59,164 nt of DNA, taken from assembly GCA_947447825.1 (NCBI GenBank), contig CANFLL010000012.1, positions 1 through 59,164 of the forward strand, written 5' to 3'. The position numbers and the translations under genes are program-made. Under the pieces are notes generated by a model. The model was not told the DNA's origin and did not search any database. It was given only the letters and a program-made list of their open reading frames with translations. This document shows, one piece after another, positions 9,001 through 15,909 of this stretch. Within the stretch, counting starts at the first letter, position 1. The number at the start of each line of letters is the position of its first letter. The stretch is from Chitinophagaceae bacterium. Lineage in GTDB: Bacteria > Bacteroidota > Bacteroidia > Chitinophagales > Chitinophagaceae.

Positions 9001-10998
9001 AGGGATAATGAGGGTAAGGCAATAAGGTTGGTTGGGGCAATGAGAGACATTACTGAAAAAAGAAAGGAGGAGGAACGCCTTAAACTTTTAGAAACTGTTA
9101 TTACTTCATCTACAGATGCAATAGTGATTACTAATGCTGGGCAAAATGGTGAAAAAGATTTTTCCATTATTTATGTAAATGAAGCGTTTACAGCTATTAC
9201 GGGTTATTCATTGGAAGAGGTAATAGGAAAAACACCAGAAATATTACAAGGGGAATTGTCTGACAAAAATGAATTGGATAAGATTATCAGTGCAATAAGA
9301 AACAAACAGGCTTGCGAAGTAGATATAATTAATTACAAAAAAGATGGCACTCCATTTTGGTCTAACGTATCTATTGTTCCTGTTGCAAATGAGAGTGGAC
9401 AGTTCACTCATTGGGTGTCCATTCAAAAAGACATAACTGTTAGAAAAGAAACTGAAAAAGCATTTGCCGAGATGGCAGCTTTACAACGTTCTATTTTAGA
9501 TAGTGCTAATCTTGCTATCATATCAACGGATACTACTGGTTGTATTAAGTCATTTAATGAAGGAGCCAAAACAATGCTTGGATACACAGCTAAGGAAGTT
9601 GTAGGAGTACATTCGCCTAGTTTATTTCATGATACAAATGAAATCATCGAGAGAGCTAATGAGCTAACAATTGAGTTAGGCAGGGTCGTGAAACCAGGGT
9701 TTGATGTGTTTGTTGCCAAGGCTAAGATTGGTATAAGCACAGAAACAGAATGGACATACATTCATAAAAATAAATCTCGTTTTCCTGTATCCTTATCTTT
9801 AACATCTTTGCACGATGCTGATGGTAGTGTAATTGGATACTTAGGTATTGCAAAAGATATTACTTACGAGAAGCAGATGCAGGAAGAATTGAAGTTAAGC
9901 TATGAAACATTGGAAGAAACTGTAAACGAACTAACTCAAAAACAATTTGCCATAGATCAACATGCTGTCGTTTCTATAACTGATATTGATGGAAATATTA
10001 TTTATGTGAATGATAGTTTTTGTAATATAAATAAATATACTCGAGAGGAATTGATTGGGCAAAACCACCGAATTATTAAATCGGGTGTTCATCCTACAGA
10101 AGTTTTTGAGGAAATGTATCAAACAATTTCTAATGGTAAAGTTTGGAAAGGTGATTTATGTAACAAAGCAAAAGATGGATCTAACTATTGGGTAAGTAAT
10201 ACCATTATTCCATATTTAGACCCTAAAACGAATAAACCACTTCGGTATGTATCGATTAGAACAGATATTACTGATAAGAAATTAGCGGAAATTGAGCGAG
10301 AAAAGCTGTTGGAAGAACTTACTACAAACAACAAGGAGTTGAAACAATTTAGTTACATCACTTCTCACAATCTTCGTGCGCCACTTACTAATTTATTATC
10401 TATTTGCAACCTCATTAAAGCCGATTCAATACCTGATCCGCTAACAAAAAGGCTGGTTGAAGGATTTAAACGTTCTACCTTCGACCTCAATGAAACATTG
10501 AATGATTTAATAAGTATTCTTATCATTAAGGAGAATACGAATCTTCCAACTGCTGTTATTCGTTTTGATGAAACATTAGAAAAAATTATTTCATCCATAA
10601 GTAAAAGCATTGAAAAATCTGGAACACTCATCTATTCAGATTTTTTTAATGCGCAATGCATAAACTTTAATCCAGCTTATCTAGAAAGTATCTTCTTGAA
10701 TTTAATTACCAATTCAATTAAATACTGTAAGCCGGGCGTATTCCCAATCATTAAAATTTCAACTTCTATAAATGAAGATGGAACCACTAAAATGATTTTT
10801 TCAGACAATGGAATTGGAATGGATATGGAAAGAGTAAAAAATAAAATTTTTGGATTATATCAACGGTTTCATACTAATTCGGATAGCAAAGGAATTGGAC
10901 TGTATTTAATCTATTCCCAAATTGTTGCGCTTGGTGGAAAAATTGATTTTTATAGTGAAGTGAATATTGGCACAACATTTACCTTAACCTTTAAATAA
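6043..10998 (+). CDS. Soluble multi-PAS sensor histidine kinase (about 11 PAS domains)
   Basis: A 1651-residue signal-transduction kinase with no membrane segment or signal peptide, so it is probably cytoplasmic. About 11 PAS/PAC modules fill residues 8-1425 and typically end with (V/I)xxxxDIT-type PAC sequences. Modules around residues 495-1014 are four copies of one 130-residue unit. The HisKA H-box is QFSYITSHNLRAPLTNLL, with His1442 as the phosphoacceptor. The HATPase_c domain shows the N-box LNLITNSIKYC, G1 box SDNGIGMD, G2 box SKGIGLYLIYSQIV, and a final GTTFTLTF. There is no receiver in the protein; a CheY-like gene starts 6 bp after the stop codon. The sensed signals are unknown. Confidence 0.95.
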   Translation: MPENYTLYKSIFLHAAYAVLISNAEHFILECNVAAQEMFGFEAHELVGKHKTDLIVIDKELGYEFDDNNFHNKKKPIRAVAFRKNGEQFPISFSSFVFEDNLCCFINDISEELAQEKQQERTIEILQETNRIARVGGYEVDIESGKAIWTNETKEIHELPLDYEPVLEEAILFYKEGEVRDTITKLVQKAIEHGTPYSVELPLTTASGNERWIKATGNTEFKDGKCVRLYGIVQDIHEAKTLQNELSKEKNLLRTLIDNLPNAIFVKDNLGRKLIANKADLKNLRKETEEEVIGKTDIELFEPVFSHLGYERDVKVIKTGKPSVNDFEIFYDKNGVKSYNLTSKFPLFDVDGSVKGLVGISTNITEQKILEERLGLIDFAFKYSAISIFLLKKDATFYDFNETAHNTLGYTRDELMALRVEDINPEYNLKDWPIHWETLKENKTLVFTSVERKKDGSLIDVEIKANMINYGDKEINCAFVTDITEKKRAEAELAKSYERYAYALKATSDVIWDVDLKANTIFFSDAFETCFGHKVSANEDANHNVWVQNVHPDDLAEVLEESNNAIANNKEVWEHEYRLRKADGTYAYVIDKGFVVRDVNGNAVRLAGAIRDITQQKEAAITLQKSNERFEYATLATSDLIWESDLTTKEVFFSKNFELLFGYSIDELQTTESNTWRKNIHPDDYERMVSLRNKMLESSADKWDDEYRFRKANGEYAWIIDKTLIIRDGNGIPKRLIGAVRDITHQKEAEITLQKSNERYEYATLATSDMIWESDLITNNVFFSKNIELLFGYTINEKQTTELNVWKKNIHPDDIEKIRQKRILMLKTHEDKWDDEYRFKKANGEYAWVLDKTLIIRDEKGKPVKLVGAIRDITNRKEGEINLQRSIERYGYATLATSDAIWEADLEKDLLFLSDNYTLIFGHKAGIYPNSDNNEWINHVHPADLLQVQETVKKVIEGKENKWENEYRLLNGNGSYSIVLNRGFVVRDNEGKAIRLVGAMRDITEKRKEEERLKLLETVITSSTDAIVITNAGQNGEKDFSIIYVNEAFTAITGYSLEEVIGKTPEILQGELSDKNELDKIISAIRNKQACEVDIINYKKDGTPFWSNVSIVPVANESGQFTHWVSIQKDITVRKETEKAFAEMAALQRSILDSANLAIISTDTTGCIKSFNEGAKTMLGYTAKEVVGVHSPSLFHDTNEIIERANELTIELGRVVKPGFDVFVAKAKIGISTETEWTYIHKNKSRFPVSLSLTSLHDADGSVIGYLGIAKDITYEKQMQEELKLSYETLEETVNELTQKQFAIDQHAVVSITDIDGNIIYVNDSFCNINKYTREELIGQNHRIIKSGVHPTEVFEEMYQTISNGKVWKGDLCNKAKDGSNYWVSNTIIPYLDPKTNKPLRYVSIRTDITDKKLAEIEREKLLEELTTNNKELKQFSYITSHNLRAPLTNLLSICNLIKADSIPDPLTKRLVEGFKRSTFDLNETLNDLISILIIKENTNLPTAVIRFDETLEKIISSISKSIEKSGTLIYSDFFNAQCINFNPAYLESIFLNLITNSIKYCKPGVFPIIKISTSINEDGTTKMIFSDNGIGMDMERVKNKIFGLYQRFHTNSDSKGIGLYLIYSQIVALGGKIDFYSEVNIGTTFTLTFK
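7525..9084 (+). repeat. Four tandem 390-bp (130-codon) PAS units
   Basis: Units begin at 7525, 7915, 8305 and 8695, exactly 390 bp apart. Each opens with a related (K/R)SxERYxYAxxATSDxIWExDL segment and ends in RDIT. Units 2 and 3 are the most alike. The exact spacing and shared codons point to recent in-frame tandem duplication of one PAS_3-type module. Confidence 0.9.
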
Positions 10999-11004
10999 TT
11001 TGTT

Positions 11005-11415
11005 ATGATAAAAAATGTATTAAGCGTGGAGGATGATAGTACTACGCATTTATTAAATAAACTTTATCTAGAAGAAGCTAATTTCTGCGAAAATTATATT
11101 GAAGTACTCAACGGGCAGTTGGCTTTAAATTATTTTATAGAATTATCTAAAAAAGAGGATTCTTTATACCATGTGCCAGAGTTGATACTTCTGGATTTAA
11201 ATATGCCTTTGATGGATGGATGGGAGTTTTTAGAAACCTTTGAAAGAGAGTTTCCGCAGTTTGCAGAAAGAACTAAGGTTTATGTATTGTCTTCAAGCAT
11301 CAATCCAATGGATAAAGAGAGGGCTGTGAGAGAAGTAGGCGTACGTGGCTTTATAGAAAAACCTCTTGATTTTGATCAGATAGAACGCATAAAAAGGGAA
11401 ATGGAGTTTAACTAA
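11005..11415 (+). CDS. Single-domain CheY-like response regulator
   Basis: A 136-residue receiver domain with no output domain. The acidic pocket is VEDDS (Glu9, Asp10, Asp11). The phosphoacceptor is Asp64 in LILLDLNMP, the switch Ser is in VYVLSSS, and Lys119 is in FIEKPLD. The start is 6 bp after the kinase stop codon, so translation is probably coupled and this is the kinase's likely phosphorelay partner. This kind of regulator, with the core (L/I)LLDLNMPxMDGWEFL, is common beside PAS kinases in Bacteroidota. It is followed by a strong terminator. Confidence 0.93.
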   Translation: MIKNVLSVEDDSTTHLLNKLYLEEANFCENYIEVLNGQLALNYFIELSKKEDSLYHVPELILLDLNMPLMDGWEFLETFEREFPQFAERTKVYVLSSSINPMDKERAVREVGVRGFIEKPLDFDQIERIKREMEFN

Positions 11416-11421
11416 AATAAT

Positions 11422-11457
11422 AATCCCCGATACTACTTGTTTGAAGTATCGGGGATT
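11422..11457. terminator. Bidirectional Rho-independent terminator
   Basis: A perfect 13-bp stem (11422-11434 with 11445-11457) with a GC-rich tcccc/gggga core and a 10-nt loop. It lies 7 bp after the receiver stop codon and 10 bp before the end of the convergent mrp gene. T-rich sequence follows on the plus strand, and the reverse strand continues into taTTaTTtta. Confidence 0.9.
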
Positions 11458-11466
11458 TTAACAACT

Positions 11467-12561
11467 TTATGATACATCAATCAATTTAGTTTGAGGCAAA
11501 TTAGCGTTGCGCATTGCAATGTTTCGAACTGTAGATGAAGTAATCTCTCTGAAAGACTTTTTAGTTACTTCATCAGTACCCACCATTGCAGGAACACCTT
11601 CATCGCCCCCTTCTCTTATGGACTGAACTAATGGGATTTGTCCTAGAAACTGCAAATCATATTCATCAGCCAATCTTTTTCCACCTTCTTTTCCAAATAA
11701 ATAGTATTTGTTTTCTGGCAGTTCAGCTGGTGTAAAGAAAGCCATGTTTTCTATTAATCCAATAATTGGAACACTTATTTGTGCTTGTCCAAACATAGCA
11801 ATTCCTTTTTTAGCATCTGCCAAAGCCACGCTCTGTGGTGTAGTAACTATTACAACACCGGTTACTGGAACTGTTTGCATAAGCGTAAGGTGAATATCGC
11901 CAGTTCCTGGAGGCATATCAATAATTAAATAATCGAGGTTGCCCCAATCAACATCTGTAACAAATTGTTTAATGGCACTGCTAGCCATCGGACCACGCCA
12001 AACAACTGCGTTTTTTTCATCAACCAGTAAGCCAATGCTCATTAGTTTAATGCCAAATTTGTTTAATGGCACAATCATTCCTTTGCCATCAACATCACGC
12101 ATCATGGGTCTTTCGCCACGAACGCCAAACATAATCGGCACACTTGGTCCATAAATGTCGGCATCCATCAGTCCAACACTTGCGCCTCCTTCTGCCAAGC
12201 TTAGTGCAAGGTTTGCAGCTACCGTACTTTTACCAACACCACCTTTACCACTAACTACTGCAATAATATTTTTTACCCCAGCTAATATTTGTTTCGAATC
12301 TTTTCTGTTTGAACTAGTGTTTGATGTAAAGTTTACGGTAACTATTGCTTCCTTATCCACTAATAGTTTCACCGCATTTTCACTAGCCCTACTCATCATG
12401 TCTTTCATGGGACATGCGGGTGTGGTCAATACGATTGTAAACGACACCTCTTTTCCATTAATCAAAATATCCTTAACCATGTTTAAGGTAACCAAATCTT
12501 TACCTAAATCTGGCTCTTGCACATTGCTCAATGCACGTAATATGTCTGCCTCTGTCATCAC
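11467..12561 (-). CDS. mrp: Mrp/ApbC-family iron-sulfur carrier ATPase
   Basis: A 364-residue protein with an N-terminal MIP18/DUF59 domain (residues 1-95; TPACPMKDMM) and a ParA/MinD-type P-loop domain. The deviant Walker A is VVSGKGGVGKST, followed by MDADIYGPSVP and DMPPGTGD. Family members bind and transfer [4Fe-4S] clusters to apoproteins in the cytosol. In E. coli ApbC a C-x-x-C pair follows the ENMxxF segment. Here that stretch reads ENMAFFTPAELPENKYYLFG and has no cysteine, so cluster binding must differ or rely on Cys elsewhere, such as the N-domain Cys. It is convergent with the receiver gene. Confidence 0.93.
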   Translation of the reverse strand: MMTEADILRALSNVQEPDLGKDLVTLNMVKDILINGKEVSFTIVLTTPACPMKDMMSRASENAVKLLVDKEAIVTVNFTSNTSSNRKDSKQILAGVKNIIAVVSGKGGVGKSTVAANLALSLAEGGASVGLMDADIYGPSVPIMFGVRGERPMMRDVDGKGMIVPLNKFGIKLMSIGLLVDEKNAVVWRGPMASSAIKQFVTDVDWGNLDYLIIDMPPGTGDIHLTLMQTVPVTGVVIVTTPQSVALADAKKGIAMFGQAQISVPIIGLIENMAFFTPAELPENKYYLFGKEGGKRLADEYDLQFLGQIPLVQSIREGGDEGVPAMVGTDEVTKKSFREITSSTVRNIAMRNANLPQTKLIDVS

Positions 12562-12858
12562 GAAGTTTTTGTTAAAAAATAATTTTTGGCTGTAAAAATA
12601 ACCTGTCTCCGCTTTACTTTGTTCATAATAATGTTGTTGATGCGGAATATCTCAACATAAATAACACTATTTTACTAATAATTTAAGGTCTTAAATTGAA
12701 AATTTAAGGTTTTTAATCAGGTAACAAAGGTCTTAAATTGGGAATAAACAACCCTTATTGTTGCAACAAATTTATAGGTTAGGGCGAATTTTAAAATGCG
12801 CTTGTCTACTAAATGCTTTAGTTATTACTTTATCAGATTGCTTTAATTTTTTTTGTTA
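12562..12858. promoter_or_regulatory. Divergent promoter region with a 14-bp direct repeat
   Basis: Lies between the divergent mrp and 12859 genes. The 14-mer aaggtcttaaattg occurs at 12685-12698 and 12727-12740, 42 bp apart (about four helical turns), with a third partial copy (tttaaggttttta) between them. It may be a regulator binding site for either gene or another 7-bp-multiple repeat. No clear promoter consensus is visible. Confidence 0.35.
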
Positions 12859-13506
12859 ATGAAAACATACACACGCATTATTTTGCCATTATTCATATTG
12901 GCATTGACGTTTAAGGCTCAAGCTCAGAAAATGCCTTCAATAAAAGATTCAGTTATTCAATTATATGGCGTGGTGATGACTGCTGACAGTTTGAGAGGAA
13001 TACCTGCGGCAAGTGTAATTGTTGATGGTAAAGGAAGGGGGACAATTACAAGCAATGATGGTGTTTTTTCTATTGCAGTTCTTAAAGGTGATAAAATTAC
13101 TTTTTCGTCGATAGGCTTTAAAAAGAAAACAATTTTTATACCTACAAACCTCACGGATAACCAATATAGTGTTATACAATTATTAGTAAACGACACAGCC
13201 TATCTTCCTGCAACTATTCTTAGGCCACGACCCACGAGAGAACAGTTTGAGCGAGACTTTATAAACAATGTAATTCCTGATGACAACTATGAAGTGGCAA
13301 GGAAAAATACGGATGAATCTTCCAGAAGATTACTCCTTGCAACATTGCCAAAAGATGGAAGAGAAGCGGTTAATCAAACGTTAAAGCAACAGGCAGCAAA
13401 GTACTATTATTCAGGGCAACTTCCACCAGTTAATATATTAAATCCATTTGCATGGGCTGATTTCATTAAAGCGTGGAAGCGAGGAGACTTTAAAAGCAGC
13501 AAATAA
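12859..13506 (+). CDS. Secreted protein with a carboxypeptidase-regulatory-like domain
   Basis: A 215-residue protein starting at ATG 12859, preferred over the in-frame TTG six bases upstream because it gives a clean signal peptide (MKTYTRIILPLFILALTFKA, cut near QAQ). Residues about 35-110 form a CarboxypepD_reg-like beta sandwich with IQLYGVVMTADSLRGIPAAS, VDGKGRGTITSNDGVFSIAV and FSSIGFKKKTI. This is the fold found at the start of SusC/TonB receptors, but no receptor follows. The C-terminal half (FERDFINNVIPDDNYEVARK and NPFAWADFIKAWKRGDF) has no family I know. It is probably periplasmic or outer-membrane associated. Confidence 0.8.
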   Translation: MKTYTRIILPLFILALTFKAQAQKMPSIKDSVIQLYGVVMTADSLRGIPAASVIVDGKGRGTITSNDGVFSIAVLKGDKITFSSIGFKKKTIFIPTNLTDNQYSVIQLLVNDTAYLPATILRPRPTREQFERDFINNVIPDDNYEVARKNTDESSRRLLLATLPKDGREAVNQTLKQQAAKYYYSGQLPPVNILNPFAWADFIKAWKRGDFKSSK

Positions 13507-13548
13507 TTGCTAATTGACAGTTAACAATTGTTAATTAGCAATTAGCAA
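13506..13548. repeat. Heptamer-phased inverted repeat between convergent genes
   Basis: Reads as consecutive 7-mers attgcta, attgaca, gttaaca, attgtta, attagca, attagca. Arms ttgctaattg (13507-13516) and caattagcaa (13539-13548) are perfectly complementary. It lies between convergent stop codons, so it may serve as a weak bidirectional terminator. Confidence 0.7.
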
Positions 13549-13549
13549 A

Positions 13550-14377
13550 CTATAACCCGAAGAATATTTTGATTGTATGATAGAAATGTTTGTTCTGAGT
13601 TACCATGCCTAGTTTATTCATGTTTTCATGATAACCTTGCAAGCCGAATAAACTGGCAACATTACCATTGTTGATGGCAATTTCTAAGTAGCCAGCCGAA
13701 TTAAACCATGCCAAACAATCTCCTTCTGGAACGCTTGAATAATGATTACTAATTTTTGTTACTTCCTCATTTCTCGAAACTAAAATGACAAATGGGCGAC
13801 CTCTTCTTTGTTCTTCAAATTGTTCTTTAGTGATATTCAGTACCACGTTTTCAAAATTATCAATGAAAATGATTTGACATTCAATAGTTTCAAATGCCAA
13901 TAATGGCTTCAATGGAAGTGTTTCCACTATGGTTACCGATAAGTCTGTTTGTTCAAAAAAAGTTTCATTTTTTTCAATATAACTTATAGCTTTTGCCACT
14001 ACAGCCGTTATGGAAAGCAGTTCATGTGCTTGTGGAGGAAGGGTTAGTTTCACTATTTCCCTTGGTCTTTCGCCCGCTATCATTGTTAGAATGCCATTAT
14101 CGGGGCAAATAATATATTGACCCATAAATCTTGCCACCAGTAAATGAGTAACAGGGGTGGCATAAATGTTAAGCAATAAAATATGAAAAGTGTTTGCAGG
14201 GAAATGTTTAAACGCATTTGAACATATATACGCTGCCTGAGGATAATTGGTATTGGATAAGTAATGAGTGATGTCTACAATGGTGTGTTTTTCATCCTGT
14301 GATAATAATTGTCCTTTAATAGCTCCCACAAGATAATCCTGTAAACCAATATCGGAGGAAAGAGTAATAATTGCCAT
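13550..14377 (-). CDS. SAM hydroxide adenosyltransferase (DUF62) family protein
   Basis: A 275-residue protein of the DUF62/duf-62 fold. The N-terminal ITLSSDIGLQDYLVGAIKG corresponds to the family signature of an early Asp followed by Y-V-G-x-x-K-G. DITHYLSNTNYPQAAYI and ICPDNGILTMI carry the conserved D-I-(S/T)-H and PDNG motifs. Characterised members hydrolyse S-adenosylmethionine to adenosine and methionine, and relatives are fluorinases or chlorinases. The C-terminal domain (IIFIDNFENVVLNITKEQFE) shows the usual D-x-F-G/E-N-x-x-x-N element. It is a cytoplasmic enzyme. The SDR gene is immediately upstream on the same strand, so cotranscription is likely. Confidence 0.88.
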   Translation of the reverse strand: MAIITLSSDIGLQDYLVGAIKGQLLSQDEKHTIVDITHYLSNTNYPQAAYICSNAFKHFPANTFHILLLNIYATPVTHLLVARFMGQYIICPDNGILTMIAGERPREIVKLTLPPQAHELLSITAVVAKAISYIEKNETFFEQTDLSVTIVETLPLKPLLAFETIECQIIFIDNFENVVLNITKEQFEEQRRGRPFVILVSRNEEVTKISNHYSSVPEGDCLAWFNSAGYLEIAINNGNVASLFGLQGYHENMNKLGMVTQNKHFYHTIKIFFGL

Positions 14378-14404
14378 TAATAGGATTAAACACAGTTAAG
14401 TAAT

Positions 14405-15211
14405 TTATTTAATAAGTTCTCCGTTCTTAAAGAAAAATTTTCTAACTAATTTATCTGCTAATGAAGGGAAGAATTTATTTAAAAAAACTGTTTCTTTTCC
14501 TTGAAAAGAAAGCACTATTGTTCTTTTTCTTTTCTCTATGGCTTTAATAATATGTTGGGAGCACTCCTCACTTGTCATCATTGATTTTTCGTTCATGGTT
14601 GTTTCACCCGTGGCCTTTCCAGATTTGTCTAAAGCTGCTTTGCGTATGTTCGATTCTGTAAATCCTGGGCTTACCCAAAGCACGTTTACACCACTATCCA
14701 AAAGCTCTGTCCGTAGTGATTCCATCCATCCATTCAAGGCAAACTTGCTTGCCGAGTAACCAGTTCTGCCGGGTAAACCTCTAAAGCCTGCAACAGATGA
14801 GATGCTAACAATTGTTCCTTTGGTAGAAAGAATACTCTGCAAAGCATACTTTGTGCAGTACACGCTACCCCAAAAATTAACATCCATTACTTTGCGTAGT
14901 GCATCAAGTTCAACATCTTCAAACAATGCGCGCATAGAAATACCAGCATTGTTAATAAGAATGTCTATGTGTCCAAAATTTTTAATAATTGTTTCAATAA
15001 AGCTTTTACATTCTTGTTGTTTACTTACGTCTGCGGTATGAATAAGAAGTGGTTTGCCTGCATAAATGGACTGTAGTTGGTAAAGTTTATCATAATTTCT
15101 ACCACAAGTAGCCACTTTTGCACCCATAGCTAAAAAAGACTCCACTAATGCTTTCCCAATACCTTCGCTACCACCAGTAACTACCACAACTTTATCTGTA
15201 AACAACGACAT
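14405..15211 (-). CDS. Short-chain dehydrogenase/reductase
   Basis: A 268-residue classical SDR. The nucleotide-binding motif is VVTGGSEGIGKAL (TGxxxGxG). NNAGIS stabilises the central sheet. The catalytic serine is in VSISSVAGF, and the Tyr-Lys pair is in GYSASKFALNGW (YxxxK). A basic residue in CGRNYDKL after strand 2 suggests NADP(H). The C-terminal hydrophobic/basic tail (NKFFPSLADKLVRKFFFKNG) resembles SDRs of the DHRS7 or DltE-like lipid-associated group. The substrate is unknown. It is upstream of the DUF62 gene with a 27-bp gap and is likely the first gene of that unit. Confidence 0.92.
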   Translation of the reverse strand: MSLFTDKVVVVTGGSEGIGKALVESFLAMGAKVATCGRNYDKLYQLQSIYAGKPLLIHTADVSKQQECKSFIETIIKNFGHIDILINNAGISMRALFEDVELDALRKVMDVNFWGSVYCTKYALQSILSTKGTIVSISSVAGFRGLPGRTGYSASKFALNGWMESLRTELLDSGVNVLWVSPGFTESNIRKAALDKSGKATGETTMNEKSMMTSEECSQHIIKAIEKRKRTIVLSFQGKETVFLNKFFPSLADKLVRKFFFKNGELIK

Positions 15212-15909
15212 AACCTATCAATTAAATTGAAGCAAATGTAAGCGTTCATAACAGCTAACAAAAATATAAAGGATAAAAGTTTGCTTTCATTTAGTATGCC
15301 ATGGTTGTTAATTCCATCCAGCTAGCTTGTAAGCATGTTGTTAGTTTAGGGGTTTAAAAACAACGAAATAAGCAATTATATTTTCATTTAGTTGATCTAA
15401 GCATGGTTGTAACTTAGCGAAGTTGATTTTTATTCTTTTCAAGAAGGGGCATAACCAAGAGTATAATTATCGACTGACCACTAATTGTATCTACCGCCAA
15501 ATTGAGAACTTTAATCACCCCATCCGGAGTTCTATTTTGCCATCTGGAAGTGTCACCACCCTGTCTAGAGGCATAGCAAACCACCCTGGAAACCTTTCTA
15601 CCCAATCAGGAGTTCTATTTTTGTTATCTGTAGGCATAGTCACCCTATCAGGAAGCATCACCACCCAAGCAGGAGTTATGTCATGGCAGCCGGAGGGCAG
15701 AATGATACTTCCCCAGAACACTGTTTGTTGAATAAAAACAAAAATGCACAACATCTACCAAATCTAAAATGGCAAGTCACATTTGTTTAACCAAATTTCT
15801 TTGAACATGATATAAACAACTCTATTGGAATACGTATAAAAGAATTATGTATTTACATTTGAAACATTGGATATTTGTACTAGCAACTACTATTAAGTAA
15901 ATCGATTTT
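15212..15909. other. Intergenic region between the SDR and the Roc-COR gene
   Basis: About 700 bp. The central part is a degenerate 21-bp array (separate entry). ORFs on both strands over the array have a 7-residue pattern caused by the repeats and no other gene features. The last about 150 bp before 15910 are very AT-rich and likely carry the promoter of the Roc-COR gene. Confidence 0.5.
15498..15707. repeat. Degenerate 21-bp tandem array, about ten units
   Basis: Nine clear units from 15519 to 15707 keep an exact 21-bp period, preceded by one weaker unit at 15498. Each unit has the pattern c-x-x-(t/g)-c-(c/t/a)-g-g-a-g near its start, for example ccatccggagttc, ccatctggaag and caatcaggagttc. 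The second halves vary (ttctatttttg or gcatcaccacc types alternate). There are no unique spacers of CRISPR size. Confidence 0.75.

Noticed and set aside
15423..15754. Overlapping ORFs on both strands with Pro/Asp every seven residues
   Set aside because: Produced by the degenerate 21-bp array; neither strand looks like a protein gene.
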